Source of the DNA: Beijerinckiaceae bacterium
GTDB taxonomy: Bacteria > Pseudomonadota > Alphaproteobacteria > Rhizobiales > Beijerinckiaceae
NCBI GenBank assembly: GCA_947478405.1
Contig: CANJVX010000009.1
Location: 1 to 64,000, forward strand
Direction of reading: 5' to 3'
DNA: 64,000 nucleotides
Of this stretch, positions 43,650-54,049 are shown in pieces. The notes beneath the pieces are model-generated. The model had not been told where the DNA came from and did no database searches. It worked only from the letters and a program-made list of their open reading frames with translations. The position numbers and the translations under genes were made by a program. Each line of letters starts with the position of its first letter. The first letter of the stretch is position 1.

Positions 43650-45266
43650 ATGACTTATCAGCACCGCCCACTTTTCCGCCTCGGTAAGGATACGACCCCC
43701 TATCGCAAATTGACGAGCGAGGGCGTGAAAGTCGAGAAGCTTGGTGACAAGGAAGTCCTCAGCGTCAGCCGCGAAGCTATTCGCTTGCTGGCTGAACAAG
43801 CGATGATCGATATCAATCATCTGCTGCGTCCGGGCCATCTTGCGCAGCTGCGTAAAATTCTCGACGACCCGGAAGCAACCGGCAACGATAAATTTGTGGC
43901 TTTCGATTTGTTGAAGAATGCCAATATCGCCGCTGGCGGCATTTTGCCGATGTGTCAGGACACGGGCACGGCAATTGTCATGGGCAAGAAGGGCCGCTTG
44001 ATCTGGACCGATGGCGAGGATGAAAGCGCTCTGGCTGAAGGCGTGCTGGATGCCTATGAAAAGCGCAATCTGCGTTATTCGCAGCTCGCACCCATCTCCA
44101 TGTTTGTAGAGAAAAATACGAAGAACAATCTGCCGGCCCAGATTGATATCTTCTCGGAAGGCGAAGACGCTTACAAATTCCTGTTCATGGCCAAGGGCGG
44201 CGGCTCGGCTAACAAGACCTATCTGTTTCAGGGCACGCCCTCTTTGCTGACGCATGATCGTTTGATGGCTTTTCTAAAAGAAAAGATTCTGACGCTCGGC
44301 ACATCAGCTTGCCCGCCCTATCATCTGGCCATTGTGATTGGCGGCATGTCGGCTGAGATGAATCTCAAGACCGTGAAGCTGGCGTCTGCACGTTATCTCG
44401 ATGCCCTGCCAACCGAAGGCAGTGAAGACGGTCAAGCCTTCCGCGATCTTGCGATGGAAGAAGAGATTCACAAGCTGACGCAGCAGCTGGGCGTGGGCGC
44501 GCAATTTGGCGGGAAATATTTCTGCCATGACGTGCGCGTGATCCGCCTGCCGCGCCATGGCGCATCCTTGCCTATTGGCATGGGTGTCTCCTGCTCGGCG
44601 GATCGTCAGGCGCTTGGCAAGATCACCGAGGATGGCGTGTTCCTTGAGGAGCTGGAACATAATCCCGCGAAATATTTGCCGGAAGTCGAGGACAAGACCT
44701 TGGGTGGCGCCGTCGTGAAAATCGACCTCAACCACCCGATGAAAGATATTCTGGCGACGCTCTCGCAATATCCGATCAAGACGCGCCTCTCTCTCACAGG
44801 CACGATCATTGTCGCGCGTGATTTGGCGCATGCGAAATTGCGTGAACGTCTAGATGCCGGACAGGGCCTGCCGGACTATTTCAAGAACCATCCGGTTTAC
44901 TACGCAGGGCCTGCCAAAACGCCGGAGGGTTTTGCATCGGGCTCTTTTGGCCCCACGACAGCGGGCCGCATGGATTCCTTTGTCGATCAATTCCAGGCCG
45001 CTGGCGGCTCGATGGTGATGCTCGCCAAGGGCAACCGCTCAAAGGAAGTGCGCGAGGCTTGCGCCAAACACGGCGGCTTCTATCTGGGCTCGATTGGTGG
45101 TCCGGCAGCGCGCCTGGCTCAGGATTGCATCAAGAAGGTCGAAGTTCTGGAATATCCGGAGCTCGGCATGGAAGCGATCTGGAAGATCGAAGTCGAAAAT
45201 TTCCCGGCCTTCATCGTCATTGACGATAAGGGCAATGATTTCTTTAAAGAGCTCAATCTCGGCTGA
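43650..45266 (+). CDS. fumA: Fumarate hydratase, class I (iron-sulfur)
   Basis: TCA-cycle enzyme interconverting fumarate and malate with a [4Fe-4S] cluster. 538 residues, single-polypeptide class I type: N-terminal alpha-subunit domain with [20 protein letters not shown] and [20 protein letters not shown], and C-terminal beta domain with [47 protein letters not shown] and [27 protein letters not shown] 43650 lies after GGGACCCAAAG. Bounded downstream by a strong terminator. Confidence 0.95.
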   Translation: MTYQHRPLFRLGKDTTPYRKLTSEGVKVEKLGDKEVLSVSREAIRLLAEQAMIDINHLLRPGHLAQLRKILDDPEATGNDKFVAFDLLKNANIAAGGILPMCQDTGTAIVMGKKGRLIWTDGEDESALAEGVLDAYEKRNLRYSQLAPISMFVEKNTKNNLPAQIDIFSEGEDAYKFLFMAKGGGSANKTYLFQGTPSLLTHDRLMAFLKEKILTLGTSACPPYHLAIVIGGMSAEMNLKTVKLASARYLDALPTEGSEDGQAFRDLAMEEEIHKLTQQLGVGAQFGGKYFCHDVRVIRLPRHGASLPIGMGVSCSADRQALGKITEDGVFLEELEHNPAKYLPEVEDKTLGGAVVKIDLNHPMKDILATLSQYPIKTRLSLTGTIIVARDLAHAKLRERLDAGQGLPDYFKNHPVYYAGPAKTPEGFASGSFGPTTAGRMDSFVDQFQAAGGSMVMLAKGNRSKEVREACAKHGGFYLGSIGGPAARLAQDCIKKVEVLEYPELGMEAIWKIEVENFPAFIVIDDKGNDFFKELNLG

Positions 45267-45284
45267 TTGATAGTCATTCGGAAT

Positions 45285-45316
45285 AAAAAGCCCGGGAGAA
45301 ACTCCCGGGCTTTTTT
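45285..45316. terminator. Bidirectional terminator between fumarase and pheT
   Basis: GCCCGGGAG/CTCCCGGGC stem (45290-45298 and 45302-45310) with an AAA loop, A5 before (45285-45289) and T6 after (45311-45316). Confidence 0.93.
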
Positions 45317-45319
45317 GAT

Positions 45320-47752
45320 TTAGCCGCGCAATGTCGCGCCGGTCTTTTTTGTCACTTCAGCGACGATCTTCTGCATGACCGCTTCGATTTCCGTATCGGT
45401 CAGAGTCTTTTCGCGCGGCTGCAAAGTCACGCTGATGGCGACCGACTTTTTGCCCTCGGGAATCCCCGTACCGGAATAGACGTCGAAAACATTTGCGCCT
45501 GTGATTAACGCGCGGTCGGCTGCCAAGGCGCTCTTCAGAATTTCTCCGGCTTGCACCGTCGCATCGACGAGGAAAGCAAAGTCGCGTTCCAGCGGCATGA
45601 GATCTGACAAATCGAGTTTGGCTTTCACCTTCGTCGGCTTGGCCTTGGGCGCAGGAATCGCATCGAGCATGATCTCGAAACCGCAGAGCGGGCCATTCAC
45701 GTCGAGCGCTTCCAAGACGCGCGGATGGAATTCACCAAACCAGCCGATGACGCCCTTGGGTCCGAATTGCAATGTGCCGGAGCGTCCCGGATGCAAGAAA
45801 GAAGGGCCGCCCACCACAATCTGCAAGCCACCTGTGGAAACGCCAAGGGCGGAGAGCAGCGTGAGCGCGTCAGCCTTGGCATCAAAAACATCGACAGGGC
45901 GGGCCGTGCCTGACCAGTGACGGCCTGCACCTGACGCGCGGGCTGTGCCGCGGCGCACGGCTGACGCGGCCATCTTTTGATCATCAGGCTTGTCGCCTTT
46001 GAAAATCTGCCCGACTTCAAACAAAGCCAGATCGCCAATGCCGCGATCCGCATTGCGCTGGGCCGCAGCGAGCAGACCCGGCAAGAGGCTCGGGCGCATA
46101 TCCGAAAGATCAGCAGCAATGGGATTTGCGAGCGACAATTCCTTCGCCCCGCCACCAAAAAGCTCAGCCCGATCCTTCGAAATAAAGGACCAGGTGACCG
46201 CCTCGACCAGCCCTTGAGTGGCAAGCGCACGACGCGCAATGCGTGTGCGCTTCTGCAACAGCGTCAGAATGGGCGCAGGAATGGCCGCATTGTCACGCAG
46301 TAGCGGTGTTGAAGTGATCGCATCAAGGCCGGCAATGCGCACGATTTCTTCGACAAGGTCAGCCTTGCCTTCGACGTCAGCGCGCCAGCTTGGCACTTTC
46401 ACGAAAACGCGGCTTGCATTGGTGGCTTGGCGCAAAACGTCAAAGCCGAGCTTTTCAAGAATGCCCGCCATTTGTGACGGATCAAGCGTGAGGCCCGCAA
46501 GGCGCTGCACTTCATTGAGTGGGAAATCAATCGTGCGGCTCGCAGCTTCAGCACTTCCTGCAACGATAAGTTCGGAGGCTTCACCGCCACAAATCTCTTG
46601 CACGAGATGGGTCGCGAGTTCTGCACCCGGCACGCAGAAGGCGGGATCAACACCGCGCTCGAAACGATAGCGCGCATCCGAGAAAATGCCGAGGTGGCGA
46701 CCAGCGCGTGCAATGGTGAGAGGATCCCAGAGCGCGGATTCAATCAACACATCGGTTGTTGTTTCATCGCAGCCCGCCGCCTCGCCGCCCATAATGCCGG
46801 CAATCGATTCCACACCCTTGTCATCGGCAATGGCGATGATCGATGGGTCGAGCTTGTAGGTCTTGCCATCCAGCGCAACAATCTCTTCGCTCGCCTTGGC
46901 ACGACGCACGACGAGATTTCCGGCGACCTTCTTCGCATCAAAGACATGCAAAGGACGACCGCGATCGAACGTCATGTAATTGGTGATATCGACCAGCGCA
47001 TTGATTGGGCGAAGGCCAATGGAGGTGAGGCGCTTCTGCATCCAGGCAGGTGAAGGACCATTCTTCACGCCGCGCACAAGGCGCAGAGCGAATGCGGGGG
47101 CGAGATGCTCTTGTCCAGATGCAAAGTCGAGCTTGACCGTAACGGGGCACGGGAAAGCCCCTGCAACGGGCTTGATCGCGTGATCTTTCAGACGGCCAAG
47201 ACCAGCCGCTGCAAGATCACGCGCAATGCCATGCACGCCTGTGGCATCGGCACGATTCGGCGTCAGATTGATTTCGATGACGGGGTCACCGAGGCCAGCA
47301 AAATCGACATAGCGCTGACCGGCTGTTGCATTGTCAGCAAGTTCGATAATGCCATCATGATCTTCCGACAATTCAAGCTCGGCTGCAGAGCAGAGCATGC
47401 CGTGCGATTCCACGCCGCGGATGACACCTTTGGCGATGGTGAATTTTTTGGCCGGAATGTAAGTGCCGGGCGACGCGAAAACGGTTTTGAGACCAGTGCG
47501 CGCATTGGGTGCGCCGCAGACGACTTGGATTGGTGCGCCAGCGCCAATATCGACCATGCAGACGCGCAAGCGATCAGCATCGGGATGTTGCTGGGCATCG
47601 AGCACATGACCCACGACGAAATCTTTCAGCGTGTCGGCAGGATCGACAACATGTTCGACTTCAAGACCGATGCGCGTCAGCGTTTCAACGATGTCGTTGA
47701 GCGAAGCGTCGGTGTCGAGATGATCTTTCAGCCAGGAGAGCGTGAACTTCAT
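45320..47752 (-). CDS. pheT: Phenylalanyl-tRNA synthetase beta subunit
   Basis: Beta chain of the heterotetrameric PheRS. 810 residues: [21 protein letters not shown] start, EMAP/tRNA-binding domain (about 40-150), B3/B4 editing domain, B5 and the catalytic-like domain, then the C-terminal FDX-ACB anticodon-binding domain (about 715-810; [17 protein letters not shown]). Normal length. Follows pheS with a 15-base gap on the minus strand. Confidence 0.96.
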   Translation of the reverse strand: MKFTLSWLKDHLDTDASLNDIVETLTRIGLEVEHVVDPADTLKDFVVGHVLDAQQHPDADRLRVCMVDIGAGAPIQVVCGAPNARTGLKTVFASPGTYIPAKKFTIAKGVIRGVESHGMLCSAAELELSEDHDGIIELADNATAGQRYVDFAGLGDPVIEINLTPNRADATGVHGIARDLAAAGLGRLKDHAIKPVAGAFPCPVTVKLDFASGQEHLAPAFALRLVRGVKNGPSPAWMQKRLTSIGLRPINALVDITNYMTFDRGRPLHVFDAKKVAGNLVVRRAKASEEIVALDGKTYKLDPSIIAIADDKGVESIAGIMGGEAAGCDETTTDVLIESALWDPLTIARAGRHLGIFSDARYRFERGVDPAFCVPGAELATHLVQEICGGEASELIVAGSAEAASRTIDFPLNEVQRLAGLTLDPSQMAGILEKLGFDVLRQATNASRVFVKVPSWRADVEGKADLVEEIVRIAGLDAITSTPLLRDNAAIPAPILTLLQKRTRIARRALATQGLVEAVTWSFISKDRAELFGGGAKELSLANPIAADLSDMRPSLLPGLLAAAQRNADRGIGDLALFEVGQIFKGDKPDDQKMAASAVRRGTARASGAGRHWSGTARPVDVFDAKADALTLLSALGVSTGGLQIVVGGPSFLHPGRSGTLQFGPKGVIGWFGEFHPRVLEALDVNGPLCGFEIMLDAIPAPKAKPTKVKAKLDLSDLMPLERDFAFLVDATVQAGEILKSALAADRALITGANVFDVYSGTGIPEGKKSVAISVTLQPREKTLTDTEIEAVMQKIVAEVTKKTGATLRG

Positions 47753-47767
47753 GTGATGTGCCCTCCT

Positions 47768-48850
47768 TTACGAGCTGAGGCCGCCTGCCAAAGACGGCAG
47801 GTCGAGAGGACGGAAACCGTAATGTGACAACCAGCGCAAATCCGCTTCGAAGAAGGGACGCAAATCCGGCATGCCATATTTCAGCATGGCAATGCGGTCG
47901 ATGCCCATGCCCCAAGCAAAGCCCTGATACTCATCGGGATTAATGCCGCAATTGCGCAGCACATTGGGATGCACCATGCCGCAACCCAAAATTTCCAACC
48001 AATCTTCGCCTTCGCCGAAACGGATTTCGCCGCCTGAGCGCTTGCATTGGATGTCGACTTCCATCGACGGCTCGGTGAAGGGGAAGAAGGACGGGCGGAA
48101 ACGCATTTTCACATTCGGCACTTCGAAGAAGGCTTTGCAGAATTCTTCAAGAATCCATTTCAGATGGCCGAGGTTGGCTGACTTGTCGATGACGAGACCT
48201 TCGACCTGATGGAACATCGGTGTGTGTGTCTGGTCGGAATCACAACGATAGGTGCGGCCGGGGCAGATCACGCGGATCGGCGGCTTTACATTCAGCATGG
48301 TGCGCACCTGCACCGGGCTTGTATGGGTGCGCAGCAATTTGCGTGTGCCGTCTTCCTTCGGGTTGAAGAAGAAGGTGTCGTGCATTTCGCGCGCCGGATG
48401 GCCTTCCGGGAAATTCAGCTTGGTAAAGTTGATGTCGTCTTCCTCGACATCCGGACCTTCAGCGATAGAGAAACCCATGTCGGCGAAAATCGCGGTGAGT
48501 TCATCCATCACTTGGCTGATGGGGTGAATGCGGCCGCTCTCAACGGGGGCCTCACGCACAGGCAGGGTCACATCGACGGTCTCTGAGGCGAGGCGCGCTT
48601 CGAGGGCCGCTTCTTTCAAGACAAGTTTGCGTGCGGCGAGCGCGTCTGTGACTTTGTCTTTCAGCACATTGATTTTGGCGCCCTCGGTCTTACGCTCATC
48701 GGGCGACATTTTGCCAAGCGTGGCGAGCAGCGCGGAAATCGAGCCTTTCTTGCCGAGCGCTGCTACGCGCACATTTTCAAGAGCGGCTTCATCGCTGGCG
48801 GCAGCAATGGCGGCAAGCGTTTCGGTTTCGAGGGCGTTCAGGTCCGACAT
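47768..48850 (-). CDS. pheS: Phenylalanyl-tRNA synthetase alpha subunit
   Basis: Catalytic alpha chain of PheRS, class II. 360 residues: N-terminal coiled-coil (about 1-90), motif 1 [19 protein letters not shown], motif 2 ([25 protein letters not shown]) and motif 3 [20 protein letters not shown] 48850 ([12 protein letters not shown]) is preferred to the in-frame TTG 48868. A terminator lies between rplT and pheS, so the pheST pair may be expressed partly by readthrough or by its own promoter. Confidence 0.95.
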   Translation of the reverse strand: MSDLNALETETLAAIAAASDEAALENVRVAALGKKGSISALLATLGKMSPDERKTEGAKINVLKDKVTDALAARKLVLKEAALEARLASETVDVTLPVREAPVESGRIHPISQVMDELTAIFADMGFSIAEGPDVEEDDINFTKLNFPEGHPAREMHDTFFFNPKEDGTRKLLRTHTSPVQVRTMLNVKPPIRVICPGRTYRCDSDQTHTPMFHQVEGLVIDKSANLGHLKWILEEFCKAFFEVPNVKMRFRPSFFPFTEPSMEVDIQCKRSGGEIRFGEGEDWLEILGCGMVHPNVLRNCGINPDEYQGFAWGMGIDRIAMLKYGMPDLRPFFEADLRWLSHYGFRPLDLPSLAGGLSS

Positions 48851-48934
48851 TCCGGGTCCCGTTTTCAAGATTGAGAGCTGTTAGCGCGGCTTTTGCCATG
48901 CAGGCCAGTGCTTGTCGAGGTTTGTGGCCCCATG

Positions 48935-48963
48935 AAAAAAGCCCGGCACTGGGCCGGGCTTTT
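48935..48963 (-). terminator. rplT terminator
   Basis: GCCCGGC/GCCGGGC stem (48941-48947, 48953-48959) with a five-base loop; on the minus strand it ends in T6 (complement of 48935-48940). Located 22 bases after the rplT stop and before pheS. Confidence 0.88.
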
Positions 48964-48984
48964 GAAACTTAGAAGCGTTAACCT

Positions 48985-49350
48985 TCAGGCTGTGGTGGGC
49001 AGAGCAGCCTTGGCTTGGTCGACAATCGCCTTGAAAGCTGCCGGCTCATGGATGGCCAGTTCGGAAAGGACCTTGCGGTCGACCGTAATGCCAGCCCGCG
49101 AAAGACCGTCAATGAAGCGGCTGTAGGTCAGCCCGAGTTCACGAACAGCTGCGTTCATCCGCTGGATCCAGAGTGCACGGATTGTGCGCTTCTTGTTCTT
49201 GCGATCGCGGTAGGCGTATTGCATCGACTTGTCGACGGCAGCCTTCGCGGCGCGAATGGTGTTCTTACGACGGCCATAGAAGCCTTTGGCGGCGTCGAGG
49301 GTCTTCTTGTGCTTGGCATGGGCGGTTACACCGCGCTTGACACGTGCCAT
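48985..49350 (-). CDS. rplT: 50S ribosomal protein L20
   Basis: Early-assembly 23S rRNA-binding protein, also a known translational repressor of its own operon in several bacteria. 121 residues, basic, starting [30 protein letters not shown]; conserved [23 protein letters not shown]. It follows rpmI by 47 bases. Confidence 0.97.
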   Translation of the reverse strand: MARVKRGVTAHAKHKKTLDAAKGFYGRRKNTIRAAKAAVDKSMQYAYRDRKNKKRTIRALWIQRMNAAVRELGLTYSRFIDGLSRAGITVDRKVLSELAIHEPAAFKAIVDQAKAALPTTA

Positions 49351-49397
49351 GACTGATCTCCTGGAAAAAAAGCTTAATGGGAAGGGGCGGAGAAGTC

Positions 49398-49598
49398 TCA
49401 GCCGTTGGGCAGGAAGAACTTCTTGATGTTGTCACCGTCGGTCTTGAACAGAACGTTGGTGCCGCGCAGGTTCCGGATCTGCTTGTTGGTCCGCTTGATC
49501 ATGCCGTGGCGCTTGCCGCGCTGGGCGTAAAGCACCTTTCCGGTGCCCGTGATCTTAAAGCGCTTCTTAGCGCCTGATTTTGTCTTCAGCTTGGGCAT
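49398..49598 (-). CDS. rpmI: 50S ribosomal protein L35
   Basis: 66-residue basic protein beginning [21 protein letters not shown] and ending [13 protein letters not shown] 49598 is chosen because GGAGAG lies 6 bases upstream; the longer frame from 49694 is spurious. Part of the conserved infC-rpmI-rplT group. Confidence 0.96.
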   Translation of the reverse strand: MPKLKTKSGAKKRFKITGTGKVLYAQRGKRHGMIKRTNKQIRNLRGTNVLFKTDGDNIKKFFLPNG

Positions 49599-49729
49599 TT
49601 GGCTCTCCATTAGGCGGTGACCCGCCCGGTTAGTCTTGGCCAGACGGGTCGAGACCCATCCAGTTCGCATCACGATGAGCGAAAGAACCGCCACGGCAGC
49701 CCTGATGAGCCGGGCGGTTCGAAGGGGGG

Positions 49730-49759
49730 CTTATAGAGGAGCCGGTGCCGGGCTGGCAA
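49730..49759 (-). promoter_or_regulatory. Putative promoter of rpmI-rplT
   Basis: On the minus strand TTGCCA (49759-49754) and TATAAG (49735-49730) are separated by 18 bases, about 130 bases before the rpmI start and after the infC stop. It would allow L35/L20 expression independent of infC. Confidence 0.5.
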
Positions 49760-49786
49760 GCCCAAAAGCCCGACTCCGCCAATGAT

Positions 49787-50326
49787 TTAGCGGGGAGCCA
49801 GCACCATGATCATCTGCCGGCCCTCCATCGAGGGCTCCAGCTCAACTTTGGCAATGGTTGTGGTTTCTTCCTTCACCCGGGTCAGCAGGCGGTAGCCGAG
49901 GTCCTGATGGGCCATTTCGCGGCCTCGGAAACGCAGGGTCACTTTGACCTTGTCGCCTTCATCAAAGAAGCGCTTCATCGCCTTCATCTTGACCTCATAA
50001 TCATGGTCATCGATGCCAGGGCGCAGTTTAATCTCTTTAACTTCAACGACTTTCTGCTTTTTGCGGGCCTCGGCGGCCTTCTTCTGTTCCGTGAAGCGGA
50101 ACTTGCCATAATCGAGGATCTTGCAAACGGGCGGATTGGCGTTGGGAACGATTTCGACGAGGTCGAGGCCGGCTTCTTCAGCCATCTGGAGTGCCTCAAG
50201 ACTTGCGACGACCCCGCGGTTCTGGCCGTCCTGATCGATTAATTGGACGTCGGGGACGCGAATGTCGCGGTTTGTACGGTGCCCGTCCTTCTGCGGTGTG
50301 GGCGGAGCTTTCATGGGACGACGAAT
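49787..50326 (-). CDS. infC: Translation initiation factor IF-3, probable ATT start
   Basis: Binds 30S and proofreads start codon and initiator tRNA. 179 residues if read from ATT 50326, which lies 8 bases after AAGGAG (50340-50335) and gives the normal N terminus [30 protein letters not shown]. The IF-3 N domain, lysine-rich linker ([29 protein letters not shown]) and C domain ([18 protein letters not shown]) are complete. ATG 50314 is a conventional alternative; GTG/ATG codons further up at 50365 would add an unconserved leader. Non-standard starts in infC are known and underlie IF-3 autoregulation. Confidence 0.93.
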   Translation of the reverse strand: MRRPMKAPPTPQKDGHRTNRDIRVPDVQLIDQDGQNRGVVASLEALQMAEEAGLDLVEIVPNANPPVCKILDYGKFRFTEQKKAAEARKKQKVVEVKEIKLRPGIDDHDYEVKMKAMKRFFDEGDKVKVTLRFRGREMAHQDLGYRLLTRVKEETTTIAKVELEPSMEGRQMIMVLAPR

Positions 50327-50403
50327 GGGGGTCTCTCCTTTTGTGAATAAGCCGGACCCCGACACCCCGCATCTTGTGCGAGGCAGTGTCCGGACCCGCG
50401 GAG

Positions 50404-50432
50404 AAGATCGTTGGAGTGCCTGCCGAAGTCAA
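50404..50432 (-). promoter_or_regulatory. Putative promoter of infC
   Basis: Minus-strand TTGACT (50432-50427) and GATCTT (50409-50404) with 17-base spacing, about 78 bases upstream of the infC start. The -10 element matches consensus poorly. Confidence 0.35.
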
Positions 50433-50480
50433 CTGAACTTCCGGCGAGAGGCCCGCGATTTGTTACAAAGGGCACGCTTC

Positions 50481-51704
50481 CTACCAACGGCCGGCGTGCT
50501 CCATGAGCCGCATATAGATCTCAAGTGTCTGGCCGCACATTTTTTCTAGCCCAAACGCTTGTTCAACATGATTGCGGGCACGCTCCGCCAATGCGTCCCT
50601 GCCGGCAGCGCCCATCGACAGGATGTTTTCGAGAATCTCGGCAAGGGCCTGAGGGTCGTTGGGCGGAATGGTCCAGCCGGTGCGTTGCTCGCGTGTCACC
50701 CGAGGCGGCGTCATGACGGTCTCGGCGACTGCGCCCAGATCAGTCACCACGACCGGCGTGCCCATGGCCTGCGCTTCTACAGCCGAACGTCCAAAGGCCT
50801 CAGGTTCCGTCGAGGGCACTGCGAGTATGTTTGAGGCAGCCAAGGCTGCAGGCATATCGGTGATATGGCCCACGCGCGACACAACACCAGTCAGTCCAGC
50901 CTTCTCAATGGCAGTATCAAGTTCGCGCACATAGGCGGCGCGCCCCTGATCGTCGCCCGCTAGAATATAGCGCACATCCGTGATGCCGCGTTCTGCCAAC
51001 AGACGTGCCGCTTCGATGAGAATTTTTTGACCTTTCCATGCCGTCAAACGCGCGGCGAGCAGCACGACGCGATCTTCCGGGCCGACATTCCAGCTCTTGC
51101 GCATGCGTTGCACACGTCCGATCTCGACGGCCAAGCGCGAGAAGTGCCGTAAATCTGTGCCGCGATGGATGACAGCGGTGTGCTCGCTGGCAAAAGGATA
51201 GGCGCTGGCAATCAGGCCTGCCGTGTAAGCGCTGTTGGCAATTACGACATCGCCACGCGCCATGACTGAATTGTAGATATGCTTCAGAGAAGACTGACCG
51301 GAGTAAGCGCCGTGGTAGGTTGTCACGAAAGGCGTATTGGTTTGTCGTGCAGCACCAAGCGCGACCCAAGCAGGCGCGCGTGAACGTGCATGGATAATGT
51401 CGACATTCTCGCGCACAACAATTTTTGCCAGTCGGCGGGCATTGAGCCACATGAGCAGCGGATTTTTTGTAGAAGCCGGAAAGGGAATCCAGACGCCACC
51501 CTTTGCTTGCAGCTCGCTTACCAAGCGCCCGCCTTCGGTCGCCACCAGCGCGCGCGCCCCCGCTTCGGCAAGAGCTGCCGCAATATCAATGGTGGTCCGC
51601 TCGGCACCGCCGGCGTCAAGGCGGGGGATAATCTGTAGAACTGTGCGCCCGGCGAGAAAACTTCTCCCGCCGGTCTCAAAAGCTCCTCTTGCGATCTGTC
51701 GCAT
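50481..51704 (-). CDS. Glycosyltransferase family 4 (GT-B fold)
   Basis: Probably transfers a sugar to a surface polysaccharide or lipopolysaccharide core. 407 residues from ATG 51704. N-terminal half: GRTVLQIIPRLDAGGAERTTIDIAAAL; C-terminal half carries the GT4 donor motif with EPEAFGRSAVEAQAMGTPVVVTDLGAVAETV (the E-x7-E pattern) and RLTAWKGQKILIEAARLL. The open frame continues to 51815; ATG 51704 leaves a 91-base space to the divergent hydrolase gene. The acceptor is unknown. Confidence 0.87.
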   Translation of the reverse strand: MRQIARGAFETGGRSFLAGRTVLQIIPRLDAGGAERTTIDIAAALAEAGARALVATEGGRLVSELQAKGGVWIPFPASTKNPLLMWLNARRLAKIVVRENVDIIHARSRAPAWVALGAARQTNTPFVTTYHGAYSGQSSLKHIYNSVMARGDVVIANSAYTAGLIASAYPFASEHTAVIHRGTDLRHFSRLAVEIGRVQRMRKSWNVGPEDRVVLLAARLTAWKGQKILIEAARLLAERGITDVRYILAGDDQGRAAYVRELDTAIEKAGLTGVVSRVGHITDMPAALAASNILAVPSTEPEAFGRSAVEAQAMGTPVVVTDLGAVAETVMTPPRVTREQRTGWTIPPNDPQALAEILENILSMGAAGRDALAERARNHVEQAFGLEKMCGQTLEIYMRLMEHAGRW

Positions 51705-51795
51705 GCCCCATCGCCGATATAAACTGTCTACCAGTTCGGAAAGAACTGACGAATCATTGTCTTTCACAATAGCCGTGAGCCGGACGGAACCGCAA

Positions 51796-52584
51796 ATGCC
51801 CGCAGAGACCAGCAATTTTAATCTGCCTCTTACCTTTCAGGATGTTGGTGATCGGCGGCTTGCTTTCCGTAGGCGTGCGTCGGCAGGCGCGGGAAAGCCT
51901 GGCATTGTCTGGCTTGGCGGCTTTCGATCTGACATGTCGTCGACCAAAGCTGCCAAGCTTGATGAATTTGCTGAGTGCGAAAGCCGCGCCTGTTTGCGCT
52001 TCGATTATTCAGGCCATGGCGAGTCCGGTGGCGACTTTGAAGACGGGACCATTTCTTGCTGGCTTGAGGAAAGTCTCGCCATGATCCGTCATCAAACGGA
52101 TGGCCCGCAAATTCTCGTCGGATCATCCATGGGCGGTTGGATTGCCCTGCTCGTTGCGCGCGCCATGGGTGCAGACGAAGCAGCTACGCGTCTGGCTGGT
52201 CTTGTTCTTATTGCGCCAGCCGTTGATTTTACTGAAAGCCTGATTTGGGCGCGCATGTCTGCTGAAGTGAAAAAGCAGATCGAGACAGACGGTGTGTGGA
52301 TGCGGGAAAGCGCTTACTCGCTAGATCCCTATCCGATCACGCGCGGCCTCATTGAAGATGGGCGCAATAATCTTCTGCTTGGTAACACCATCAAAGCACA
52401 TGCGCCTGTGCATATTCTGCAAGGCATGAAAGACCCTGATGTGCCATGGCAGCATAGCATGACACTCGTTGAACATCTGGCTGGCGATAATGTCTCGTTG
52501 ACCCTGATCAAGGATGGCGATCATCGGCTTTCGCGCGCGGAAGATATTGAAACTCTCATCGCAGCCGTTGGAAATATCGCTTAA
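51796..52584 (+). CDS. Alpha/beta hydrolase (ABHD10-like)
   Basis: 262-residue serine hydrolase. Core features: IVWLGGFRSDMSSTKA near the oxyanion region, RFDYSGHGESGGDFEDGTIS, nucleophile elbow GSSMGGW (Ser), acid in ILQGMKDPDVPW and histidine in KDGDHRLSR. The wording resembles the ABHD10/acyl-thioesterase-like group common in rhizobia. Substrate unknown. ATG 51796; the frame is open far upstream (from 51337), but that part lies inside the divergent glycosyltransferase. Its stop overlaps that of the convergent transporter gene (52581-52584). Confidence 0.85.
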   Translation: MPAETSNFNLPLTFQDVGDRRLAFRRRASAGAGKPGIVWLGGFRSDMSSTKAAKLDEFAECESRACLRFDYSGHGESGGDFEDGTISCWLEESLAMIRHQTDGPQILVGSSMGGWIALLVARAMGADEAATRLAGLVLIAPAVDFTESLIWARMSAEVKKQIETDGVWMRESAYSLDPYPITRGLIEDGRNNLLLGNTIKAHAPVHILQGMKDPDVPWQHSMTLVEHLAGDNVSLTLIKDGDHRLSRAEDIETLIAAVGNIA

Positions 52585-53780
52585 TCATTCCCACTGGTGC
52601 GCAGGCTTTTTGTTGTTTGGAAGAGTGCAAGGGCCAAAAGCCCCGACAATGCAGAAGCTGTGACCAAGGGCATGGCGCTGCTTCCCACAAAAGCACCAAC
52701 GATTGCTCCTGTGGCTGAGGCAAAAACCATTTGCACGAAGCCGGCGAGCGATGAGGCAGCACCCGCGCGTTCCGGGAAAGGTGCCATGGCCGCGGCCATG
52801 GCTTGCGGCAACACAAGGCCAATACCGATGAAGAAAATCATCTCTGGAAGTATGATGGCGAGAAGCGCTTTTGGTAGAAATAATGCCACCAGCCATTGCC
52901 CGACCCCGCCGATAGCCAGACAGGCAACGCCAACGCCGATTGTGTGATCAGATCCGCGCTGCGTGACAAGACGCGTCCCTATCAAAGTGCCTGCGACGAA
53001 GCTCACCGAGCAGATCGCAAAGGCAATGCCGAACATGATCTCGTCGAGACCATAGACGTCCTGCAAGATAAAGGAGGAAGCCGAAATGAAGGCGAAGAGT
53101 CCACCGTAACTGAGCGCGAGAAGCGACGCATAGACGCGGTAGGACGGACTTCGCAAAACAATGCCATAAGACGAAAGGATCGCGCGGACCGAGAGGTGGT
53201 CTCGATTGCGATAGCGATTGGTCTCAGGAACTTTCAGTGCCGCCAGAATGGCCAGCACCAGCCCGCCTGCCGCCATGGTCAAAAAGCTCGCCCGCCAGCC
53301 AAAACCAACCTGTAAAAAGGCGCCCAGCACGGGGGCAATGATTGGTGTGATCCCCATAATCGAGCCCATCATGGACATTTCGCGCCCGGCCCGTGCCCCG
53401 CTGTAAAGGTCTCTGACGATGGTCCGCGCCAGAATAATGGGTCCGGCCGCGCCCAAGGCCTGCAGCGCTCGGGCGATGATCAGCACTTCAATCGTTGTGG
53501 CAGCAGCACAGGCCAAGGTGGCCACGACGAACAGGCCAAAGGCAGCAATCAGGATCGGTTTGCGCCCCAAGGCGTCCGAGACAGGACCATAAATGATCTG
53601 ACCCCCTGAAAAACCAATGAGATAGCCGGAAAGAGTGAGCTGGACGGCGGCTGGGCTCGCGCCCAGGCTCGCACCAATATGGGGTAGGGATGGCAAGTAG
53701 AGATCGGTTGCCAGGGGCCCGAGCGCCGTCATGAAGGCCAGCATGATCGTCATGGCCAGCGTGTCAGGTTTCAGGTGCAT
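52581..53780 (-). CDS. Bcr/CflA family multidrug efflux transporter (MFS)
   Basis: Twelve-transmembrane major facilitator, drug:H+ antiporter type, 399 residues. Signatures: GPLATDLYLPSLPHIGASLGASPAAVQLTLSGYLIGFSGGQIIYGPVSDALGRKP (TM1-2 and motif A), LQALGAAGPIILARTIVRDL and the APVLGA motif C region. Substrate not predictable; relatives export bicyclomycin, chloramphenicol or sulfathiazole. Convergent with the hydrolase, overlapping stops. No regulator is adjacent. Confidence 0.9.
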   Translation of the reverse strand: MHLKPDTLAMTIMLAFMTALGPLATDLYLPSLPHIGASLGASPAAVQLTLSGYLIGFSGGQIIYGPVSDALGRKPILIAAFGLFVVATLACAAATTIEVLIIARALQALGAAGPIILARTIVRDLYSGARAGREMSMMGSIMGITPIIAPVLGAFLQVGFGWRASFLTMAAGGLVLAILAALKVPETNRYRNRDHLSVRAILSSYGIVLRSPSYRVYASLLALSYGGLFAFISASSFILQDVYGLDEIMFGIAFAICSVSFVAGTLIGTRLVTQRGSDHTIGVGVACLAIGGVGQWLVALFLPKALLAIILPEMIFFIGIGLVLPQAMAAAMAPFPERAGAASSLAGFVQMVFASATGAIVGAFVGSSAMPLVTASALSGLLALALFQTTKSLRTSGND

Positions 53781-53893
53781 CGGGTCCGATCCAGGGTGCG
53801 AGGGTCACTTGCCGCCGCATTTCAGGCAATTAGGGCGCAGGGTGGCCTTTTGTCTATGGCTGCCCACACATGGATCAGATACCGATCCAATCC

Positions 53894-53922
53894 TTGCCTG
53901 CCAATGTGCAGGGGTGTATAGA
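53894..53922 (+). promoter_or_regulatory. Promoter of the rimP-nusA-infB operon
   Basis: TTGCCT (53894-53899) and TATAGA (53917-53922) with 17-base spacing. An imperfectly centred 5-bp repeat GTGTA/TACAC (53914-53918, 53924-53928) overlaps the -10 element and might be an operator. Start of transcription would fall near 53929. Confidence 0.6.
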
Positions 53923-53947
53923 GTACACATTCACATCTTCGCAGTGT

Positions 53948-54006
53948 GACCATGTTTCATGGTCGATTGTAGAGAGTGGGGCCCGCCCGGGACCCGCTCT
54001 TTTTTG
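53948..54006 (+). promoter_or_regulatory. Hairpin plus intrinsic terminator in the rimP leader (attenuator candidate)
   Basis: GACCATG/CATGGTC (53948-53954, 53958-53964) is a perfect hairpin with a TTT loop. It is followed by AGAGTGGG/CCCGCTCT (53973-53980, 53993-54000; one G-U pair) running into T6 (54000-54005), a typical rho-independent terminator. It lies between the promoter and rimP, so transcription must read through it. Feedback by NusA is plausible but inferred. Confidence 0.65.
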
Positions 54007-54049
54007 TTTCAACTACCGCTTGGCGCGGTCAGAGGCTTGGAGAAGAGGT

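Noticed and set aside
47105-47827. 240-residue open frame on the plus strand opposite pheT
   Set aside because: It is antisense to a complete, clearly identified PheT and has no protein-family resemblance; long antisense frames are common in this codon usage.
51337-51795. N-terminal extension of the alpha/beta hydrolase frame
   Set aside because: It lies inside the divergent glycosyltransferase gene and is not hydrolase-like; ATG 51796 gives a complete hydrolase.
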